NCBI GenBank assembly: GCA_021521415.1
Contig: JAIQDT010009230.1
Coordinates: forward strand, 1-64,000
Source: Bidens hawaiensis
Lineage: Eukaryota; Streptophyta; Magnoliopsida; Asterales; Asteraceae
Reading direction: 5' to 3'
DNA: 64,000 nt
Positions within the stretch are counted from its first letter, which is position 1, and every line of letters starts with the position of its first letter. Shown piece by piece: positions 1 to 11,251 of this stretch. The notes under the pieces were generated by a model. It was given only the letters and a program-made list of their open reading frames with translations, was not told the origin of the DNA and searched no databases. The position numbers and the translations under genes were made by a program.

Positions 1-347
1 AAGATTTGAGTCTTTATTAAGTTGTAGTTTTCCTTATTTTGTTAACAACCACAGGCTAGACCAGATTGTAGTTTAGTCACAACATGTAACACACCGAATT
101 ATATACGCACCTGATTACAAAATAACTTTCAAAAAGAAAAAATGAACACCACACACCATGCTTCCCAATCAATCCTGACTAATTTATAAATATACAATTT
201 CAACTAAACATGTGCATTAACAGTTGTAACTCATGCATAAAAAGTGTTATGCTGCATCATTCATTGTACATCGTCCATCCACTATTGTACCTTGTTATTA
301 TTGGACCACAAAATCCACTCTCACACCATCGTCCATTCACTATTATC
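1..347. other. AT-rich sequence without a recognised gene
   Basis: No coding region, RNA gene or repeat boundary could be supported. The short open frames here are out of context and show no domain. It abuts the foldback element that begins near 348. Confidence 0.5.
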
Positions 348-792
348 TTGCACTGTGTTCTAGAGTCTCATTTAACGAGTATGGGGAGGGAAAGAAAGAG
401 AAAATGTTAAAAATATCATGTTCCAGAGATTTTTTAAGGAGATAATGGGAGGGGAGGGGAGGGGAGGGGAGGGGATATATAGAAAATTTAAACATATATT
501 CATCCTACCAAATTGGAGAGATTATGAGAGAGAAAATATTTTCAATTACTAAATTACCCTTAAAACTAATTTTATTTAAGTTTTACTTAAATGGTATGAT
601 AATAAAACTATAACTTTTCTTTTCTTTTCCTCTCAACTCGGGAACACATGAAATTTGTAAATTCCTTGATTTTCCTTTCCTCTCATTAAACTCGGGAACA
701 CAAAAAAAAACTTTTTGTCGCCTTTCTTTTTTTCTCCTAATTTCTTTCTCCTCCCCTCCCCTCGTTAAATGAGACTCTGGAACACAGTGCAA
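348..792. mobile_element. Foldback/MITE-like element with ~32-bp terminal inverted repeats
   Basis: The left end (348-379) and the reverse complement of the right end (761-792) match over about 32 bases with one difference; both begin TTGCACTGTGTTC. Purine-rich sequence inside the left arm faces pyrimidine-rich sequence inside the right arm. A shorter motif, CTCGGGAACACA, occurs twice near the right arm. No transposase is present, so it would be non-autonomous. I found no convincing target duplication, so the superfamily is open. Confidence 0.55.
447..475 (+). repeat. (GGGGA)n G-rich tract
   Basis: Five or more runs of three to four G separated by single A, inside the foldback element. Tracts of this form can fold as G-quadruplexes; that is family knowledge and not shown here. 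Confidence 0.8.
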
Positions 793-939
793 ATTCAACC
801 ATCACACACACCACCCTCCATCTTGAACATCCCTCCCTCTTTCTGAAACAAGAAATCGTTTCCACTTCACCTTCTACCATCATCTTCACCTACTGTTGTT
901 GGGTTCAATTTCGGAACCCTAGGTAGCATTGGTGCGGTG
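793..939 (+). other. Leader-like sequence, continuous with 2392-2582 before the hAT insertion
   Basis: A C/T-rich stretch resembling a 5' leader runs into the hAT-type element at 948. Removing the element joins it to 2392 onwards. The motif GGGTTCAATTTCGGAACCCTAGGT here is echoed after the element (GGGTTACATTTCGTAATCCTAGGT near 2435), so the pre-insertion sequence held a degenerate tandem repeat. No product is recognised. Confidence 0.25.
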
Positions 940-1084
940 GTGGCAGTCAGGGGCGGATTTACATTGAAGTTTGGGGGTGCACGGGAACCCCCCGATCTTC
1001 GAAATTATAGTGTAAAGTTATATATAAAATCTGGAGTGCACCCCTTATAAATTTGGAGTGCACCATGCAAACCAAGCTGGAAGA

Positions 1085-1142
1085 TTGGTGGAGTGGTTAA
1101 GACCTTGGTTGTTAACACACATTCCCCTGTTCGATTCTGCCG
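1085..1142 (+). other. tRNA-like segment with A-box and B-box similarity
   Basis: The segment reads TGGTGGAGTGGTTAAGA followed, some 30 bases later, by TGTTCGATTCTGC. This resembles the pol III A and B boxes of a class II (Ser/Leu-like) tRNA. The cloverleaf is not complete, so I call it a tRNA-derived sequence carried in the hAT-type element and not a gene. Confidence 0.4.
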
Positions 1143-1144
1143 CT

Positions 1145-1299
1145 GGACGTTGTGTTAGATTTTCTTTAAAATTTATTATACTTTTTTTAGCATAGCCTAA
1201 GCTTTGTTTTAATATTTATAGGACGTTGTGTTAGATTTTCTTTTTAAAATTTATTATACTTTTTTTAGCATAGCCTAAGCTTTGTTTTAATATTTATAG
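1145..1299 (+). repeat. Two-copy tandem duplication, 76-bp period
   Basis: GGACGTTGTGTTAGATTTTC begins at 1145 and again at 1221, and the following sequence is nearly identical in both copies. It lies inside the hAT-type element. Confidence 0.85.
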
Positions 1300-2391
1300 G
1301 GTCCCCCTCCTCTTTCCACTGTTCACAGTTTTGTTCACTTCAATATATTACTTGGTTTATAGTCTTTATGTGAGGGTATGAATATACTACTTTCAGGAGG
1401 TTAATATTCAAGAAACAAATTAGAATTAATGTGTTATTGGTTAGCTTCTAATTATGAAGTGATTTGTTATATTCAGTTTGAGAATCATGCACATCCAGAT
1501 TTGAGATAAAACTACAAGCCAATGTAAAAAGAAAGTAAATTAAATAATACCTTAAAGTTTTTTCTTTATTTGTCTTTTTTTATGGGTTTTCTTTTAGTCT
1601 ATGCCTTATTTAATTGTTTATTTTATTATTTTCTTTTTTACTTATCATTGTTAGTTTGATGCTTTTTATATTAAAATTGAATTTGACGTGCCTTTTTTTT
1701 ATTATTTCTTGCAAGGTAGTGAGAGACTGAGATCTTACATTTATGTAGTTATTCTTACACTAATATCTTCACACAACTTGAAAGAATGTCAAAAGAATTA
1801 TTCGAGTTAATTTTTTCTCCGTCTTTCTATTCCGATTTGCAGACTAGAAACGGGTAGAAGTTGCAAAGGTTAGCATTTAGCATATCATCTTTATCATATT
1901 ATGTTAATTCGATTTACATTTATCATTTTATGATATTTTGCTACTTTGATTTTTGATAATTCCATCTTATCTTCTGCAAACCTTAAGCATTTTGTGCAAC
2001 TTTTAACATGACAAGGGGAACAAACACAACTAGATTTTCATAGGAATAGTAATGACTTTTCAAACTAATTTTCGACTGGTGAATTAACTCAATTAAGCAC
2101 AACTTAACTCAATTTGTAAATATGTTTTTATGTATTTGTTTTTTATTATTTGCACACAGTTTGACCCACACTAGGATTAAACTAATAATTAGTTGTTGAG
2201 AAACTAAAATTAGTTGTTCACTTTAGTATAGATACACTAATATATAATGAAATTTTTAGCACAAATTGAAATAGCATGTGATAAACCTTTTTCCGACCTG
2301 AAATTTTTTATATTTGACTATATAAAATTAGAGCATTTTAAAAACAGTGCAACCCGTGAAAACAATTCATGGATCCGCCACTGGTGGCAGG

Positions 2392-3335
2392 GGTTCAATG
2401 GTGGGCAGCATCTGTAGCTCCCGCTACTATTGACGGGTTACATTTCGTAATCCTAGGTGGCGGTGTTCCGGTGGGGAATGTGGTGGCTGTTAAGGCCTCG
2501 ACTCATGAGGTCGAAGAACCAAAATCGATCCGGCCACAACGACGACAGCCGTGGGTAACAATGGACGGTCAACCCGATTTGGTAAATTAATCTTTCCTTT
2601 TTTGTTAAATTATTGATTTGTATTTGAATATTTCATTGTATCTATGAACGATCGCATAATTTAGGGTTGAAATTAAGTAAAATTAGGCAGGAGTATACAT
2701 GTGCAGGCATCAATTTTGAGTAATTCATAATATTTATGTATGCAGGTTTGCCTCATCCTTTTGAAATTTTCAAATTCAATGGCTCATTATTGTGGACGTT
2801 TAATACTATCTAGGTACGTTATTGTTTATGACTAGATTTTTATGTTATTGCTATGTAATTTGGTTTTTGTTTTTGGTGTTGCCTTCATATTTTCATCAAT
2901 TTGTTCATTCATAATTCTCATGCAGATGAACACAATGATGGTCAAGGTGAAAACATGGTAGGCGCAAAAGGGAAATGAGACTCATCAAAAGCCACATGCC
3001 TTGACATGATAAGTTTTCCTATTTCAAGTTCATCACAATGATATCCCCAAAAATGGGCCAATTACACGAGAAATAAATATGAAGAAGAGTTTTGTTTATT
3101 ACAAACTTGGTAACTTATGCTCCAGGATTGGGTTCGTTTGGTCATTGAATATCTTGATGGAAGTGAAAGTTTATTAATTATTCATTGATAATTTCTTAAT
3201 AATATTGTGCAGGCTGATGGTCTCGATGTGTTTGCTATCAAACGAGCCTGCAAATTTGCCAAGGAACATATTTGGCCATTTAGATTTCTGTAAAGCTGGT
3301 AAGAAATTTATTTTATATTGTACTATATGTAATTC
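2392..3335 (+). other. Unassigned region with exon-like islands
   Basis: GC-richer islands (about 2392-2582, 2745-2812, 3212-3290) lie in AT-rich DNA. Several have GT or AG at plausible splice positions: GGTAAATT after 2580, TGCAG before 2747, GTGCAG before 3213. No domain is recognised and frames cannot be joined with confidence. These may be captured gene fragments in the Helitron that ends at 4823, or relics of a host gene. Confidence 0.2.
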
Positions 3336-3964
3336 TGGGTGTGCATGATTCAGTTCGGTTCGACCATTAGCCCTCAACTGAATTAACCAATAAGTTTTCG
3401 GTTAATCGGTTCGCTTAATTTGGTTAATTTTGTCGATATTTGGTTTGGTTTGGTTTGATTTGGTTCAGTTAGTTACGAAAATCAAACTTGGGCTACAATT
3501 TCTATAAAGTTGTATGCACTCCATAGGTTATAAATTGATTACACACGTAATGAACTTGATATGGGGAGCTACAAGCTATGGATTCAATTTATCCATAAGA
3601 TCATTATTATCTACTGATGTTGAATTACATTTTAGCCCTTAGCTCTACAAAGTTTAAATTACTAATGAAAAAAAACCCTTATTAAAGGCTGGAGTTGTAG
3701 CAGAAAAACCTAGCATACTAATAAACTTAGTGTCACTAGCCCAGATTAAACGCACAATATATATACGCTATATATCAGTTTATAAATATAAAATATATTG
3801 AAAAATCTTACGGTTAGGCTCGGTTTTATACGGTCGGTTTTCGATATTAACCGTTAACCCAAACCGTTCACTACGGTTTTTGAATTTTTGAAACCCGACT
3901 GACCTAGAGTTGGAAAAGTCAACCGTTGAAACCACGGCCACAAACTGGACCTTTACCATCCCTA
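3336..3964 (+). repeat. GGGTGTGCA-type dispersed repeat rich in CGGTT motifs
   Basis: The region starts GGGTGTGCATGATTCAGTTCGG and closes near TTTACCATCCC. It is full of CGGTT/AACCG words. Its right part (about 3810-3960) is clearly similar to 21890-22042, sharing the CCGTTC-CTACGGTTT core. This points to a family of non-autonomous repeats; its class is not resolved. Confidence 0.45.
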
Positions 3965-4791
3965 ATTAAAACTATAAATATATAAAAATATGAATGCTTC
4001 AGTTTGGTTGGGCTAACTTCAGATAACTGAGGGTACAAAGAAAACGATAACTGACTTTTAGTTAATTGTGGTTCAGTTTTGTTAGTTTTTAGTTCGGTTT
4101 CGGTTAACGTTTGGTTATTGCTAACCTATATATGTAATAAGAATATCATGGCTAGACCAAACCGGAAACGGTATGGTGTAGTCGAGAATAAGACCTTCAA
4201 CAACCCTTGAAGTATTCATAGAAATCAAAATTTTACTTTATTTTTACAAATGAAGATTAGGTGCCATTAGCATTACAGTTTGGTGATGTTAAACGACATA
4301 GGTATGAATTATTTACAGGAAAAGGAGATCTGAAGGTATATGACGTAACGGTTGAAGTCTTACATACACTGATATGATATGAACACAGTATATCTTACAA
4401 AAAAAGATTGAAGGCTTTATAATTTATTATGGAGGTGAGGCTATGGCACGAAGATTACTGCACTAATTGTTTCACCTCCATGTGTGTTTTTGACGTGTAT
4501 TAAACTTCATGCTTATCCACGATCAAAGAAGCAGAGGGCGCAATGGTTTTTGGCAACACCATAACAGGTTCAGCATGTTGTGACAGGAGATAACAAACTT
4601 CTCCTTTTGGTGGTATCAAAGACTCTTAAATATCAAACTTAACAATCTTTTGTAATTTATAATTGTCCCTTTTGTAGTTAGTTAAGAGGCCCTCAAGTAT
4701 GATGTTAGGAAGGGCTATAAGGTCGCTACATAATTATTTTAATTATGCAAGCCATTGACGTGTAAACTACATTCGTTAATAGTCACCGATA

Positions 4792-4823
4792 CCGCGCCGC
4801 ATCGCGGTGGGTCGTCCCACTAG
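4792..4823 (+). mobile_element. Helitron 3' terminus
   Basis: A GC-rich hairpin (CCGCG at 4792-4796, CGCGG at 4803-4807) is followed 12 bases later by CTAG (4820-4823) and then T. A hairpin then CTRR before a T is the Helitron 3' signature. The matching 5' TC end was not identified, so the element's length is unknown; the exon-like islands upstream could belong to it. Confidence 0.6.
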
Positions 4824-5250
4824 TTTCTTCCTGTTTTTTACTCGAAAAACCTATATCTTTTAAAAAAATTCTTCATCATATTAATTGAAACTCTTTTGTT
4901 GTTAATAGAACCTTGTTTCCTGTCTTCCATATATATATATACCGACATGCCATAAGTATCACCAAACTGATTGCTCTATTTTTTGTATTTTGATTTCCAA
5001 TAGTAAGATGGATTTTGAAGAGATCAAGAACCTAAAAAGAATACACATGGGGTGAGACCCATGACCTGCGAAAATTGTTTTTGATTATGAAAACCTTTCA
5101 CAAATAAATAAGTTGTTATAACCCATTTAAGGATTAGCCGGATTTGGTTATACCCATACCCGTGAATTCGGGTCAAACGCATGAGAAGCCCCGAATCATA
5201 AATTAAGCAATCTAGTGGCTTGAGAGGGAGTGTGAAGCGACCAAAGAGTG
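4824..5250. other. Unassigned AT-rich spacer
   Basis: No ORF, repeat boundary or RNA gene could be supported between the Helitron end and the TA microsatellite. Confidence 0.5.
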
Positions 5251-5257
5251 AAACGTA

Positions 5258-5310
<53 letters not shown>
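5251..5310. repeat. (TA)n microsatellite
   Basis: About 30 perfect TA units directly abut the MITE that begins at 5311. Confidence 0.95.
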
Positions 5311-5313
<3 letters not shown>

Positions 5314-5963
5314 GTGGGATCTAGAGAGAACTCCTCTTAAAAAGAGAACTAAAGAACTAGTAAAAAATTTATTTTTAACTATTTAAAAAAATTATGATTT
5401 TTTTTTCTTTCCTCCTAATAAGATGATATTGTTCCTAAAAAAATCGTCGATGTAATGCGTATATACATTAATGTGTATTGTATATATAAAATAGTGTTTT
5501 ATTGCATATAATACAACTCAAAATACATTATCTAATACACACTATTGAATATATGCAAATACGACACTAATAATTGTATGCAAACACATTATTGCATATA
5601 TGTAATACAACACTAATGCACATATGCACTATATCGATTTTTTTAATTTTTTAATATAACATAACACTATTGCAAATATACAATACAAACAACTATATAT
5701 ATGCTATTCAACACTATTTCAAATATCAAAATGCACACTATTGCACATATTCATTATAAAAAAAGTCGATGTATTGCATATATGCATTACAACGGTTTTT
5801 TTTATTTTTTTTATTTTTATATTTTTTTGTGGTGAAGAATAACAACATATAACAAGGATGAAAGAAAAAAATTTAAAAAATATTTTTTTAAATAAATTAA
5901 AAATACTTCATTATTAGTTCTCTAGTTCTCTCCATAAAATGGAGTTCTCTCATGATCCTCTCC
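5311..5963. mobile_element. MITE in TA repeats, family with GGGATC..GAGAGAACTCC ends
   Basis: The left end GGGGTGGGATCTAGAGAGAA and the reverse complement of the right end GGAGAGGATCATGAGAGAA are similar over about 50 bases. The flanks are TATATA on both sides. The interior is AT-rich and noncoding. TA target sites fit Tc1/mariner-like MITEs, but the microsatellite hides the exact duplication. Confidence 0.6.
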
Positions 5964-5993
5964 ATATATATATATATACATATATATATATGG

Positions 5994-6190
5994 GGGGTTT
6001 GGATCAAATACAAATAAAATTAACGTGCTAAACAAGAGAATCAAGTAGAGTAATTATATATACAAGTAGAGTAATTATCATAGAGTAATTATATAATTAC
6101 TCTATGATAATTACTCTACTTGTATATATAATTACTCTACTTGATTCTCACGTTTAGCACGTTAATTTCATTTGTACGTTAACCTTCCCC
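5994..6190. mobile_element. Near-perfect ~197-bp palindrome (hairpin MITE)
   Basis: The sequence is a long inverted repeat centred between 6092 and 6093. The arms of about 98 bases differ at only a few places, mostly in the outer 30 bases. The ends are GGGG and CCCC with TATATAT outside. No coding capacity. Confidence 0.75.
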
Positions 6191-6197
6191 TATATAT

Positions 6198-6448
6198 GGG
6201 AGGGATATTTTAAGAACCTTGATGAGTTGTAAGAACTTTAAGAAGTCAATATGGACCACACATTTAATTAAATAAGTATGGAATATGTGGCTGAGAATTA
6301 ATCTGATTAAAAATGAATCAGGAGAGAGAATAAAGATTTTGATGATTACACAAGTTTAAATATTAGTTACACACGTGTAATAAGTCGAATCGGTATGTAA
6401 AAAAATACTGTAATTTTTTTTACGTTACTTACACTTACGTATTACATA
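6198..6448. mobile_element. Left part of a MITE split by the gypsy element
   Basis: The start GGGAGGGATATTTTAAGAACC faces the reverse complement of the sequence ending at 18018, GATTGATTTCTATTGAGAACC. The two pieces are rejoined by removing 6449-17941 and one copy of the ACATA duplication. It has the same general build as the other TA-flanked MITEs here. Confidence 0.5.
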
Positions 6449-9400
6449 TGTCACACCCCGAAAACCTTAACACAGCGGAAGTCTTAACTTTAATTCGTTC
6501 GGGTTATGACAGATGCCGATAGTCAACAATAATAGACAAATAACAAAAGCATCATCTTTTATTATAAGGAAATATTTTACAAAATCAGAGTTTATTACAC
6601 GTGCTAATGCACGGTTTACAACACTTCACTTTTGTTCAAACACCTCACGCTCTCATTTCCATGCCACCTCGAAACCTTCACTTTCCTGCAAAGCATATTT
6701 AAATAATATTTGGGTCAACACGAATGTTGGTGAGTTATTCCAGAGAAGAAAAACTTATTATATAAATATAAACAATTTATATATAAAATAAAACATGAAT
6801 ATAATAGTGTACGGCTATTATACTCCCAACAATACCGATCTATACACGGTACAACACAATAACGAAACCCGCATTTTACCTTTATGCACAAAAAGCGTTA
6901 GTTGTAAACTAGCTAAGAATACAACGCGTGTATGACTACCAATTTGATAACTCGAAACGTACCATACTCGAAATATTCCCACTTTTAACCCAACGCGAAT
7001 GGAAGTGGGGGGCGTCACCCCGATAGATCTACCAACATTTTTGTGCCCTCAATTCGGTTAACAGTTATTTAACCAAATTGATTCATCCCACAATAACGAC
7101 AATTTGTAGTATAATGCGCTTTCAAAACATATATATATATAAATACGAATATAAATATACAATATGCTTTTCGGAGGAAGAACTCACCTTTGATTTCGGT
7201 GTTCGAATAAACGCTCGTACCTATATTGGTACATGTTCGTTAATTTTAGGTTTGACTAAAATATATATATTCTTATTCTAAAAATCCACACAAGCATATA
7301 ACACATAAAGTTTACTACTTATAATCTTATAATTCTATACTTAAAAATATAAACAAGTAATAATCAACTAATAATAATTTAATTTAATTATTAAAATTTT
7401 TAAAAATTATTACCTATAGTTGCTGGAGTGTTTTGGAAAAATTCAAGTTATTATTTTATTTAAAATTTTGACTCTATTATAATCGGTTTTGTCGGTTATG
7501 CCGGATTCGTTGGTTTTGAGCTTAAAAACGAACCGGTTGTTATTTTTATGAAACTTTTAGTTTTAAATTATCTAAAACACTTTTTATATAGTTTTTAGTC
7601 AAGTTTTATTGGTTTTTCAATAAAAATGTTTTGGTTTTTATTTTGTTGCCAATTTCTTAAAAATGCCAATTTTTAACGTTTTCGTGTCGGTTTTCGCGAC
7701 ACGAACCGTGTTGGTGTAAGTTTTGCTATTCTTGACTTTTCTTATACTTTAACTTATGTTAAATATAAGAATATTATGACTTTAGAAGCTGTTTTAATTC
7801 AGTTCCAAAAACTCATGTCGGTTCACCTTAAAAGTCGAACTTTCCGACCGTTAAAGTCACCGACAAGCTATTTAAGTCACAATGTCAAAACCAAACCATT
7901 TGGTACAGCAAATATACATATAATAACAAATAATATATCATCATATACATGTTTGATCATCTAGCACCAAGTATGCACACAAAACAAATTTTTAGCTACA
8001 CATGCTCAAGCGTTAACTTAAGTTTTCAACTATACAATATACATGTTATTTCTACAATATCTACAAGGTGTTTACGTACCAAAATTTCCAGATCTTAATA
8101 ACCCATATTAACCTCTTATTTCATCCCATTATCATCTTTAAAACAAACACATTCTTGATTCTTTAACAAAGTTTCTATTACTAGTAAGTAGCAATTTTTA
8201 ATAACCTTATTATCATACCAACAATCTTTACAATAGAGTTCACTAAAGTAATCCTAACCACAAGTCTTTAATCATCCACACAAGATTATGTTCACTTATC
8301 AAATCATTTTGCAAAACATCTTGTACAATTTACAAAGTTTCCTTTATTAGTAAGTTTAACACAAACTCTTGTTTATCTAAGTTATCATGTTTCATGCATC
8401 CTAGTACTTCTAGTAGATTTTATTCCTTTCCATATGTCCCATTCAATCACTTAGTTTGTCATTTTCAATCCATATAAGACAAGTATGAGCTTTATGATCA
8501 AAAATCAAATTTTTGTATTACTTGCATGTGTAAGTAACTTTCCAACAAGATCAAATCTCTACACTTTTGTCAACCCTTTTCCAAGATCCTTTTTATCTTT
8601 TCAAAACCATTATTATTATTACTTACAACTTTTTTTTTTCAAGAAATCAAGTATGTGGGTTTTCAAAATTATCATTCTTTCTTTAACCATTTTACCATTT
8701 AACAAGCTTACAACTTCAATCTAATACCAACATCAAAACCCATGGTTCTAATGGGTGTTTTTACCCATAATCCATTTCCAATCTTTTGACCATTTACACA
8801 TTTACTTCCATTATTAAAACAATACTTAAACTCATTTGTTAAACAAACTTAAGTAACATCAATATGGACAATCTATACAAGCTAAAATGCAACCATAACA
8901 AGTCCTATAATCAACAAAACCCATCTTATACATTCATATGTAAACTCACGGTTCACACATATGCATGCATATATCCATATTATACTTGCATGTACACTAC
9001 CTAACATACTAAAATCAAGCTTTAAACATCAACTAGCAACTAATATACACAAATATTGAAGTGGGTTACCTTGGATTTCGGATTTGGTGCCTATGGAGGT
9101 GATAATGTGACCTTGTGTTGGCTATAATCCTTCATTTGGCTTCCTACTTCTTGTAATTTGCTTAAACTTCCACCAAAGACCTCCTAATCAAGGGTTGTGT
9201 GTATAAAAATTTGAAAGGATGAGATTGTAAGGTGGTGGTGGGGTGGCCGGTTATAAGAAGAGAGAAAGAGAGGTATAGGGTGATGTGTTGTATGGTGTAG
9301 AGTGTGTAGGTGGATAAATGGGAAGCTTCCAAGTATTCTTCAATCATTGCATACCTACATGTAAGCTTATCATTGGTGGGTTTGGGAGGTGGGTTGGGTT

Positions 9401-9972
9401 GTGTGTAAGTGGCGGCCGAGAGAGATAGGTGAGGGAGAGGGAGAGTTGGTTTTAAATAATGACATGTGATAATATCTAGGTGTTAAAGTTTAACGTATCT
9501 CGTAATTTATCTAGCCAAACGACTTCCGTTTCTAATAATTTTTATCAGACTTTGAGCGAAATTAGATTACAGTCAATGTCTGCCTAAAAACATAATTTTC
9601 TGATAAACTTAATGTCGGGCTCTTACGGTGTCCTCTACTGGCTTTCGGTTACTTATTTTCTAATTTTTGCGATTCGAACCTTCTAAAATTAAGTTTATAC
9701 ACTATCTCTAATATCCTAACATAAAATTTTATTTTTCGAGGTCATCTTGACACGTTTATGAATTTATCCGTTTTGAGATATTACCCGGTGTCAATCTGCA
9801 CAGTGTCAGCTACACGACAAAATTGAACTTTTTCGGGTTCCATATTTTAAAATTCAACTAAAATCAAAAACTTTGACTAAAAATATTATTCCTATGTATT
9901 TATTTTACTAATTAATACACGATTACGGTTAAGATAATTACCAGATTAGTCTAATTTTTGGCGGTTGTCACA
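6449..9972 (-). repeat. 3' LTR of the gypsy element (full length, 3.5 kb)
   Basis: Read on the plus strand it begins TGTCACACCCCGAAAACC and ends GGCGGTTGTCACA. It is repeated at 15513-17941. The 92-codon open frame at 6513-6791 is conserved in both LTRs only because the LTRs are copies; it runs antisense to the element. Confidence 0.9.
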
Positions 9973-9986
9973 TTCACCCATCCTTT
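9973..9986 (-). promoter_or_regulatory. Polypurine tract of the gypsy element
   Basis: On the minus strand AAAGGATGGGTGAA lies directly before the 3' LTR, the position where plus-strand DNA synthesis is primed. Confidence 0.7.
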
Positions 9987-10006
9987 TAGAAATTTCGTCC
10001 CGAAAT

Positions 10007-11242
10007 TTAGGATGTAGCACTGGTTTCGGTTTCTTCTGGGAAGAGGTGAGGGTATTTCGCCTTCATTTGATCCTGACGTTCCCACGTGAACTCGGGACCA
10101 AGTCTTGAATTCCAGCGAACCTTGACAAGCTTAATCCTGTTACGCCTTAGCTTCTGGATTTTCCAGTCCATGACTTCAACAGGTTCTTCTACAAATCGAA
10201 GCTTATCATCAACCCTTATGTCTTCAATAGGAACAATCAGCGATTCGTCAGATAGACATTTCTTCAGATTGGATATGTGAAACACGTCGTGTATTCCACT
10301 GAGTTCTGAAGGTAGGTCGAGTCGATAGGCTACCGACCCTACTCGTTCGGTGATTTTGAACGGTCCAACGTATCGTGGGCTAGGTTTTCCTCTTTTACCG
10401 AATCTGACTATGCCTTTCCAAGGTGATACCTTTAGTAACACTTGGTCTCCTACCTGGAATTCCAACGGTCTCCTGCGATTATCCGCATAACTTTTCTGTC
10501 TGTCGGCTGCAGCTTTTAACCTATCCTTGATTTGAAAGACTCTGTCGGTGGTCTCTTGGACAATTTCAGGACCTGTAAGTTGCTTTTCTCCGACTTCTGC
10601 CCAACAAAAAGGAGATCGAAATTTTCTTCCGTACAAGGCTTCAAATGGTGCAGCCTTAATACTGGAGTGATAGCTGTTATTATAGGATAATTCAGCTAAA
10701 TGCAGATAAGTATCCCAACTACTTCCGAAATCAATGATACAGGCTCGCAGCATGTCTTCCAATGTTTGGATAGTTCTCTCGCTTTGATCGTCTGTCTGGG
10801 GGTGATAGGCGGTGCTCATATCTAAGCGAGTTCCTAGGGATTCATGAAGAGATTGCCAAAAACGAGAAACAAATCGACCATCTCTGTCAGAAATGATTGA
10901 GACCGGTATTCCATGTTTGGCTACGATCTCTTTCAGATACAGCTGAGTTAACTTCTCTATTCTGTCTTTTTCTCTAATGGGTATAAAATGAGCGGATTTA
11001 GTTAATCTATCCACAATTACCCAAATCGCATTATAACTTCGCGGAGTAACTGGCAGTTTGGTTATGAAGTCCATGGTAATATTATCCCATTTCCACTGAG
11101 GGATCTCTGGTTGTTGCAGTAGTCCAGGCGGTCTTCTATGTTCAGCTTTCACTTTGGAACATGTCAGGCACTTGCTGACATACACAGCTATGTCTCTTTT
11201 CAAGTTAGGCCACCAATAATGTTCTTGAAGATCTTTATACAT
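10007..11242 (-). pseudogene. gypsy integrase with chromodomain-like C-terminus
   Basis: The product would join the retrotransposon cDNA to the host genome. The open frame starts just after a stop at 11252-11254 and keeps 411 codons. It shows the second half of the HHCC zinc finger (CLTC), then the catalytic core: first Asp in [10 protein letters not shown], second Asp in SDRDGRF, and Glu in [12 protein letters not shown]. The spacing fits DD35E, and all three catalytic residues are present. The last ~60 residues ([15 protein letters not shown], then YPHLF) resemble the chromodomain-type tail of Tekay/Del chromoviruses, which guides insertion to heterochromatin. It is part of a single gag-pol frame; the upstream stop makes it a pseudogene despite the good core. 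Confidence 0.85.
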
Positions 11243-11251
11243 CTTGGTTGA

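Larger units (their letters stand above)
948..2383. mobile_element. Non-autonomous hAT-type DNA transposon
   Basis: The ends are imperfect inverted repeats: CAGGGGCGGATTTA at the left, and CAGTGGCGGATCCA as the reverse complement of the right end. The flanks GTGGCAGT (940-947) and GTGGCAGG (2384-2391) form an 8-bp target duplication matching at seven of eight bases; 8 bp is the hAT hallmark. The 1.4-kb interior is AT-rich with no transposase ORF. It holds a tRNA-like segment (about 1085-1142) and a 76-bp tandem duplication (1145-1299). Confidence 0.75.

Noticed and set aside
1085..1142. tRNA gene
   Set aside because: A- and B-box similarity only; no full cloverleaf can be drawn, and it lies inside a transposon.
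2369..2590. 73-codon frame
   Set aside because: Its start codon lies in the terminal repeat of the hAT-type element, so it could not have been the original start.
6513..6791. 92-codon frame, almost identical at 15582-15860
   Set aside because: The similarity comes from the two LTRs being copies. The frame is antisense to the element and has no domain.
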